Assembly: GCA_047947185.1 (NCBI GenBank)
Contig: CP170502.1
Span: forward strand, 2,294,001-2,358,000
DNA: 64,000 nt
Source of the DNA: JANQJA01 sp047947185
Lineage (GTDB): Bacteria > Pseudomonadota > Gammaproteobacteria > Pseudomonadales > Azotimanducaceae
Direction: 5' to 3'
Shown here in pieces: positions 59,168-64,000 of the stretch (position 1 is its first letter; every line of letters begins with the position of its first letter). The position numbers and the translations under genes were made by a program. Below the pieces are notes generated by a model. That model made no database searches. It saw only the letters and a program-made list of their open reading frames with translations, and was not told the DNA's origin.

Positions 59168-60169
59168 TTAGTCATAACCAGGAAATTTATCGCCGAAGAT
59201 TTCAGACCATTTATTTATTGATGCTCTGTAATCCTTGCTCGTCTCGAAAAACCTAGCATCCTCCGCTTTGTTTTTATCACTCCATGCTCTAGCCGAAATC
59301 TTGCTTCTTTCATCAGCGGACAAATGGTTAATATTTCCTTGTATGCCTTTCGGATCCTGAACATCGCTCAAAATATTTAGCCATATATATTCCAGCACCC
59401 CGGGAATCTCCAGATCCACAAATTCGCTGGCTTTGGTCAACTTGTTCGAATAATAATTGAGAATTATTGTCTCAAGCAGGTATGATCCAGCGGATGGCAT
59501 GGTTGGTCTTTTGTTCCAATACTTAATTATTCGAATGACGTTCAGAACATTTCCGTCATGAGATTGATTAATATTACTCGTTCTATCTTGATCTATTCTT
59601 GGATCTGTTTTTTTCCACCCACCGGAACCATCGGGAATTAAATAGTATGATCGGCCAAACACATCGGCCACAGTAAAGAAACACGGAACGATATCGAAAC
59701 TCCAATCATAACTATTCAGTTGAAGCACAGCAGCTTCTTGATTCCGCTTCATATCAGCATTTTTGTACTGTGGAACAGCTTCTAATGCCGAAACAAATTT
59801 ATTGACGACTTTGATTGAATTAAGCGTACTGGTTCCAGGATTGCAAAGTACCTTCAGTCTGTCAGCACCATTCGCGATATCTATGGAAATTGTCAAAAGA
59901 CCTTCGAAATACGTAGAACCCTCAGCCATTAAGCTGACCATAATGTCTATATCATCCAAAGGCCTGATCTTTGTATTTCTCGCAAATGACCCAAAATAAG
60001 ATACTTTGTCGCTATAGATCCGTGGAAAATTTTCAACCTTATCTTCAAAGACGGCAATTTGGTCAACGAGCCAATCCCGACTCTTACGAGCGGTTTTTGT
60101 TTCTCCATCTCGCAAATTCACTGTTTCATTTAAGAATTCACTAAAAGCTTGAATAACACTTGAAGCCAT
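59168..60169 (-). CDS. CD-NTase-like nucleotidyltransferase (first)
   Basis: 333 residues from ATG 60169 behind GGAT; a TTG precedes it in frame. Core motifs: VSYFGSFARNTKIRPLDDID, with the catalytic pair at D74/D76 (numbered from the TTG), third acid D160 (WSFDIVPCFF), and SYYLIPDGSGGWKKTDP, shared with the second enzyme. C-terminal helical half (NVIRIIKYWNKR; LLETIILNYYSNK) fits the OAS/CD-NTase substrate domain. First gene of the module. The two enzymes are clearly diverged rather than a recent duplication. Confidence 0.85.
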   Translation of the reverse strand: MASSVIQAFSEFLNETVNLRDGETKTARKSRDWLVDQIAVFEDKVENFPRIYSDKVSYFGSFARNTKIRPLDDIDIMVSLMAEGSTYFEGLLTISIDIANGADRLKVLCNPGTSTLNSIKVVNKFVSALEAVPQYKNADMKRNQEAAVLQLNSYDWSFDIVPCFFTVADVFGRSYYLIPDGSGGWKKTDPRIDQDRTSNINQSHDGNVLNVIRIIKYWNKRPTMPSAGSYLLETIILNYYSNKLTKASEFVDLEIPGVLEYIWLNILSDVQDPKGIQGNINHLSADERSKISARAWSDKNKAEDARFFETSKDYRASINKWSEIFGDKFPGYD

Positions 60170-60243
60170 CAATTGTATCCTCTGAAATGGCTGCTCTTTG
60201 CCCCAATTCGGAAAATGATCAAGCGAGGGATACAGCAGAGGGA

Positions 60244-60837
60244 TTATATGATTCCATATTGCCTCATTGCCTCTGTAACTTGAGCCGCCTGCCGACTATC
60301 AATCCCCGCCCCATGAATTCCGGTAGTTTTTGCTCTGAGATTCTCAACGCCCAGCACTTTCGTCAGCGTATCTAACGATGGACCTCTGTGACTGCACGAC
60401 AAATCCACTGCCTGCGCCCATGCAATGGCCGCTTTCTGACTGCAAAACACACCTTGAACTGGCGGCATTGATAAACCGTATCGGCCGACGTGATCCACCA
60501 GGATCGGCCAGTCAAAACTCGCGTTGTGAATGACGATAAGCTGATCTTTCAGGTATTCGGCAATCTGGTTCCATTGGGAATTAAAGGCATCAAATCCTGC
60601 AGCCTGTTCATTGGTAATGCCGTGTATCGACTGCGCTTCTTCTGAAATTTGTTTTTGTGGCCGCGTTTTAAACTCGACGGATTCCGCTATCTTCCGATTT
60701 TTCACCACAGTGATGCCAAGTGCCACGATATCCGGCGGGCCGTTTTCGTCAGGGAGTCCGGTGGTTTCGGTATCGAGGACGATATAATCGTCCGGGAGTT
60801 GGGTGAAGATCCACAGCAGTTCTTTATACATTGCCAT
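60244..60837 (-). CDS. DnaQ-like 3'-5' exonuclease (DEDDh)
   Basis: 197 residues from ATG 60837 (TGATG overlap with the RES toxin stop; ATG 60831 is the alternative with AGAAGGTG upstream). Exo I motif VLDTETTGLP, Exo II HNASFDWPIL, and Exo III HGAGIDSRQAA with the DEDDh histidine, as in DNA polymerase III epsilon or oligonuclease relatives. Substrate (DNA, RNA or oligonucleotide) unknown. Tight coupling to the RES-Xre pair is unusual. Confidence 0.88.
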   Translation of the reverse strand: MAMYKELLWIFTQLPDDYIVLDTETTGLPDENGPPDIVALGITVVKNRKIAESVEFKTRPQKQISEEAQSIHGITNEQAAGFDAFNSQWNQIAEYLKDQLIVIHNASFDWPILVDHVGRYGLSMPPVQGVFCSQKAAIAWAQAVDLSCSHRGPSLDTLTKVLGVENLRAKTTGIHGAGIDSRQAAQVTEAMRQYGII

Positions 60838-61529
60838 CACCTTCTGCCACTGCCATCGAGAGATTCGACGTTGACGATCGCTCCTTGGTCATAGTGGTAG
60901 CGCAGATAACGCCAGTGGATCGCATCGGATAGCGCTCGGGCACGCATCACCCCGTAGCACTCTCCTGTCGCTCTCACGCTTTGGTAGTTAACACCGAAGC
61001 TTTTTGCATCACGTAACGCGTAACCAAACTGCTGGGCTTCGCCGTAATTCTCGGGATCATAGATGCCGCCTCCCACCAGGTGACGGACATCATGCAGAGT
61101 TGTCGGCCCCAGCTGTGCGCGAATCACGCGCATTTCCTGGGTGGTCTTGTCGATTCTGGATTCCCTCAGGAAGCGCGCCCGGTGGTAGGACGATTCGGCG
61201 ATGGCGACCGCTTCATCGGCAGCGCAGTAATAGATGCCGAAGTCCCGGTTGAAGCGACCACCTCGACCATCGACCGGTGGGTGGGTAAAGGCCGCCATTA
61301 TCCAGGATGCACCGTCACCGTAGACCCGGTCTTCCGGCGGCACCAGGCGAATATCACCGACTTCATCCCGTAGCCTGGGATTCGTCAGGGACTCGACAGC
61401 GTAGAGCACCTCCCAATCCTGTGGGTTGGAGACGCGTTCGAACAGGTTGATCTGCGGGTAGCGCGACAGGATGATCCGATAGACCGATTCATTGACCTCG
61501 CTAGTGGGTAACGTATCGATAGCGATCAC
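60837..61529 (-). CDS. RES-domain toxin
   Basis: 230 residues from a GTG that overlaps the antitoxin's TGA. RES domain with conserved Arg (VYRIILSRYP), a YYCAADEAVAIAESSYH segment carrying the Glu and Tyr-His typical of the fold, and a C-terminal Ser region (GECYGVMRARALSD). RES toxins resemble ADP-ribosyltransferases and deplete NAD+ in known cases. It is the intact counterpart of the fragment at 1-73. At 230 residues it is longer than the 150-180 of many RES toxins. Confidence 0.85.
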   Translation of the reverse strand: MIAIDTLPTSEVNESVYRIILSRYPQINLFERVSNPQDWEVLYAVESLTNPRLRDEVGDIRLVPPEDRVYGDGASWIMAAFTHPPVDGRGGRFNRDFGIYYCAADEAVAIAESSYHRARFLRESRIDKTTQEMRVIRAQLGPTTLHDVRHLVGGGIYDPENYGEAQQFGYALRDAKSFGVNYQSVRATGECYGVMRARALSDAIHWRYLRYHYDQGAIVNVESLDGSGRR

Positions 61530-61927
61530 CAGCCACCCCGCTCCGCATCGAGAAAATCCCTGACCACGGCCAGGTCGACCACCTGACCAGCGAGTATCCG
61601 GTCCAGCGGCGCCGTGCCATTGAACAGCGGGTTATCGTTGGGAGTAGCCAGCCACTGGTCAGCCAACACCTGATCAGGCAACAGGATTTGCAGGGACTTG
61701 TAGATCCCCAAAATGTAGCTGGCCCGTTCCAACAGATCTCGCGTCAGCTTGGCCTTCTCGGGTTGGCTCTTCCAGTTATAGAGGGTCTTCTCATTGCTGA
61801 GTCCCAATAGCGTCATCTGCTGGGCACCGGTCAGACGCCACTGGCTGAAGATATTGAAAATCGCCGGCAGCAGTGAACTGGTGACACTGGAACCACGTTG
61901 CAGCAGTTGTTCGGCTTGAGCGATCAT
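61526..61927 (-). CDS. Xre/MbcA/ParS-type antitoxin
   Basis: 133 residues, AGGAGG before the ATG. Near-identical to the antitoxin at 70-471 (same length, about 90% identity by eye), with an N-terminal helical DNA-binding half and a C-terminal toxin-binding half (NPLFNGTAPLDRILAGQVVD). Neutralises the RES toxin downstream and represses the promoter at 61952-62006. Cross-talk between the two loci is likely. Confidence 0.87.
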   Translation of the reverse strand: MIAQAEQLLQRGSSVTSSLLPAIFNIFSQWRLTGAQQMTLLGLSNEKTLYNWKSQPEKAKLTRDLLERASYILGIYKSLQILLPDQVLADQWLATPNDNPLFNGTAPLDRILAGQVVDLAVVRDFLDAERGGW

Positions 61928-61951
61928 GATTACCTCCTAAGCAGCATTCAG

Positions 61952-62006
61952 ACTGCACCTTTACAGTGCTTAAATACAGCCTAGCAGACTGTAACGGTAC
62001 AGTCAA
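61952..62006 (-). promoter_or_regulatory. Promoter and operators of the second RES-Xre operon
   Basis: Sites ACTGCACCTTTACAGT (61952-61967) and ACTGTAACGGTACAGT (61988-62003) are 36 bp apart, as in the copy at 485-536. Minus-strand TTGACT (62001-62006) and TAGGCT (61978-61983) have a 17-bp spacer, also as in the first copy. Sequence between the motifs differs, so motif and spacing are what is conserved. Confidence 0.75.
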
Positions 62007-62037
62007 CTGGTTCAATGGCTTTGTATTAGAAGTACGT

Positions 62038-62775
62038 TTAAAGGTACTTTTTAAAGGTACTGGCGGTGATGGTGACGGCAAAGGCAAAGGCCAGCGCGAA
62101 TGGCAGGATGATCCAGGACGGGTGCAAACTGAACGGCAGCGCCAGGTACAACACCCAGGCCATGATGATCAGCGGTATGGCGGCTTTCTTGGCGTAGTGG
62201 TACACGAAAGAACTTTCCCTGCCGCCGCCCCAACGCCGCAGGTCGCGCCGCACCAGTCCATCCACCAGCGCCACCAGGGTGAACAGTCCAAATACCGGTG
62301 TGGCCAGCGTCAGGATGGCGAGTCGCACCGCAAAGACCTGGGTGATTTGCATACCCGCCAGCACATAGTCAGCGACGGGCCTGTATAACCGGTGCAGCAC
62401 CGGTCTCAGACCGGTTTCCTCCGCGGACGGTATCGGTGTGATCCAATGAATCAGATCCACGAGCCCCGTCCACTCGAAGGCAAACTGATAGACGCGATCC
62501 GAGAGGTTACTGGCGAACACCATCGGCTGGGCGGTTAACCAGCTGCGATGAAAGTCGGCGCCAAGGAACTGAAGCTCATTCACCAGCATCTGTCGACTGT
62601 GGCCAAGTCCTTGCTCTTCCCACCAGAACACCATGCCGATCCACTCCACCAGAATGGAGAACATCAGGGAGAGAAGCAGCCATTTGAGGCACTGGGCGAC
62701 GCCCGTCAGCAGCCGGGATACAGTACCCGGCTGTGCAACCGGCCGTCGGGGATCACGGGGCTCCACCGTGCTCAA
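62038..62775 (-). CDS. ICE membrane protein, TIGR03747 (PFL_4697) family
   Basis: 245 residues, four or five membrane helices (about 30-50, 130-165, 195-235). Family features: LLLSLMFSILVEWIGMVFWW, and VDGLVRRDLRRWGGGRESSFVYHYAKK. Inner-membrane partner encoded with TraD; overlaps traD by 4 bp. Downstream of it the normal gene order breaks off for the RES/CBASS-like cargo before resuming with RAQPRD. Confidence 0.9.
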   Translation of the reverse strand: MSTVEPRDPRRPVAQPGTVSRLLTGVAQCLKWLLLSLMFSILVEWIGMVFWWEEQGLGHSRQMLVNELQFLGADFHRSWLTAQPMVFASNLSDRVYQFAFEWTGLVDLIHWITPIPSAEETGLRPVLHRLYRPVADYVLAGMQITQVFAVRLAILTLATPVFGLFTLVALVDGLVRRDLRRWGGGRESSFVYHYAKKAAIPLIIMAWVLYLALPFSLHPSWIILPFALAFAFAVTITASTFKKYL

Positions 62776-64000
62776 GCCTGCTCACCGGCGTCTGATGGTC
62801 GGATCGCGGCCTCAGAGACGGCGTGCCACCAGTGATCGGTGACCCGGTACCAGTGATCGTTGGTGATATAGCTGCGGCGCATGGCCTCGGCGATCGCCTC
62901 AAAGTCATCGGGCATGGCCGTATCCTCGCGGTCATCCGGCAGCGGGATGCGGATTTTCCAGAGCTGGCCGCCTTCCAGCAGCGCGAAGGCCTGCCCCTTG
63001 GGCAGCGTGACCATATCCGCGGCAGTCAGCATCGGTACTTCCGAGACACTGATCCGGTCTTCGTTGCGGGATTTGAAGTCGACCCCGGAACCGGGATCCG
63101 ACGAATCATCGACGCCGGAGACACTCATCAGGGTGAAGACCTCTACCCGCGGCAACTGCTCGGTCAGCATGGCGGCTGTATCCAGCTCTTTCACCCGCAG
63201 CATCAGCAGGGTATTAAAATTACCGGCCACCTGCCCCGCTTTGGCCCGACTGCCGATACGCGCTTCCACGTCCGACCAGGTCTGGGTGTAGGCCGTGACC
63301 TGAAAGCCCGCCCCGCCTGCCTTGTTCAGAAGTGGCACGAATTCATCACCGATCAGCTCGTTAAACTCATCCGCATGCAGAGAGATAGTGGGGGTCGAGC
63401 GTGATGTGGTTTCCGGGTCTGGCGCATCAGTACCCTTAGCCGCGACACCGTGCTTGTAGATATGCCCCGCGACGGACACCAGATCCGCAAACATGGAATT
63501 GCCCACCGCACTGGCCACTGTGGTATCGGTGAGCGCATCCAGCCCCACATACACGATGCCCTTGCGGCGCACCACATCCATCCATTCAAAGATCGGCCTG
63601 GCGTCGTGCTCATCCTGGTAATTCGGAGAGATCAGCCCGGCAATGGTGCCGGTGGTCAGCTTTTCCATCAGAGGGCCGACGGAGCTCACGATCTTGTCGA
63701 AATAGGTCTTGTCGTATTTGAACGCGGAAATCAGCCCGTCCAGGACGGGATCGTAAATGGCCTTCTCCTGCAACAAGCGCATGCAGGCGATGGCTTCCAT
63801 CGACCGCCCACGCAGGGCATTGGGCAGGTTGCGCTCTTTGATATCCGCCGCGCGCTCTTCAACCAGAGACGCCCAGGCTTCGAAGCCGGCAACGGCAGCA
63901 CAGTGCCCGGCGTATTCCACAAACAAAGGCTCGATGTCGTTGATGTAGCGACGGATCTGCTGGTAATCCGGCCGGCGTTTCAGGGCCACCAAGGCGCGCG
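62772..64000 (-). CDS. traD: TraD coupling factor, SXT/TOL type (C-terminal part)
   Basis: The last 409 or so codons of the type IV coupling ATPase (TIGR03743), open at the window's right edge. The visible part includes TPTISLHADEFNELIGDEF (Walker B region), TAYTQTWSDVEARIGSRAKAGQVAGNFNT and a C-terminal regulatory part ending SDAGEQA. The N-terminal helices and Walker A lie outside. It brings relaxase-DNA to the mating channel. Confidence 0.92.
   Translation of the reverse strand, partial: RALVALKRRPDYQQIRRYINDIEPLFVEYAGHCAAVAGFEAWASLVEERAADIKERNLPNALRGRSMEAIACMRLLQEKAIYDPVLDGLISAFKYDKTYFDKIVSSVGPLMEKLTTGTIAGLISPNYQDEHDARPIFEWMDVVRRKGIVYVGLDALTDTTVASAVGNSMFADLVSVAGHIYKHGVAAKGTDAPDPETTSRSTPTISLHADEFNELIGDEFVPLLNKAGGAGFQVTAYTQTWSDVEARIGSRAKAGQVAGNFNTLLMLRVKELDTAAMLTEQLPRVEVFTLMSVSGVDDSSDPGSGVDFKSRNEDRISVSEVPMLTAADMVTLPKGQAFALLEGGQLWKIRIPLPDDREDTAMPDDFEAIAEAMRRSYITNDHWYRVTDHWWHAVSEAAIRPSDAGEQA

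Noticed and set aside
1..64000. CRISPR arrays, insertion sequences with transposase, tRNA or rRNA genes
   Set aside because: Looked for regularly spaced repeats, transposase motifs and RNA gene signatures; none recognised.

Overview
The window reads as accessory DNA of a gammaproteobacterium. Almost everything belongs to one end of a large integrating conjugative element (ICE) whose mating apparatus is of the PFGI-1/TOL/SXT-like type (families TIGR03743 to TIGR03758 and RAQPRD). I see no rRNA, tRNA or chromosomal housekeeping genes, and no integrase, relaxase or replication gene, so host genus and element name cannot be fixed. Homology statements are recognition from memory of protein families, not search results.

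Layout. 1-540: the start of a RES-domain toxin (cut by the window edge), its Xre/MbcA-type antitoxin and their operator. 728-3837: a DUF6880 protein and a Fic protein lie between two direct copies of a sequence that reads as the 3' end of guaA (Thr-Ile-Glu-Trp-Glu-stop) with identically spaced flanking repeats; these look like attachment sites, and the copy near 3.75 kb probably marks the end of the ICE. 3.9-13.4 kb: a minus-strand zinc/cobalt/cadmium operon (HMA-CDF pump, methyltransferase, CzcI-like protein, czcCBA, PII-like protein with a nonsense codon, second CDF pump, YnfA) next to a CadR/PbrR-type regulator. 13.8-15.9 kb: PbrT-like lead/iron permease under a MerR-type promoter. 16.2-19.5 kb: an unusual plus-strand operon joining an outer-membrane protein, MerP-like and MerT-like proteins, a thioredoxin, a CcdA-like protein, a MerR regulator and a YkvA protein. 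19.5-20.9 kb: merR-merT-merP-GDCCVxC without merA. 20.9-26.9 kb: CopRS two-component system and the periplasmic copper genes copA-copB-Met-rich protein-cytochrome c. 26.9-34.9 kb: a long minus-strand copper operon headed by a MerR regulator and a P1B ATPase. 35.3-42.4 kb: cusCBA with a DUF411 lipoprotein and a CopL/CzcI-like protein.

42.9-64.0 kb: the conjugation machinery, read from right to left as TraD (cut by the edge), TIGR03747, RAQPRD, TIGR03758, 03745, 03750, 03746, 03749, 03752, lipoprotein, TraC ATPase, TIGR03757, 03756, 03755, a membrane protein and TraG. Two cargo slots interrupt it. One (47.8-49.6 kb, plus strand) holds a DUF488 protein and a partner. The other (57.2-62.0 kb) holds a second RES/Xre pair with a DnaQ-like exonuclease, and an AT-rich three-gene module of two CD-NTase-like nucleotidyltransferases around an S-4TM pore-forming effector, i.e. 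a CBASS-like system with two cyclases.

Taken together, the element carries efflux, sequestration and oxidation systems for Cu/Ag, Zn/Co/Cd, Pb and Hg plus candidate phage-defence and toxin-antitoxin modules. The strongest leads are the dual-nucleotidyltransferase S-4TM module, the MerT/MerP-thioredoxin-CcdA operon, the guaA-type tandem attachment sites, and the duplicated RES/Xre locus with a conserved promoter/operator layout.
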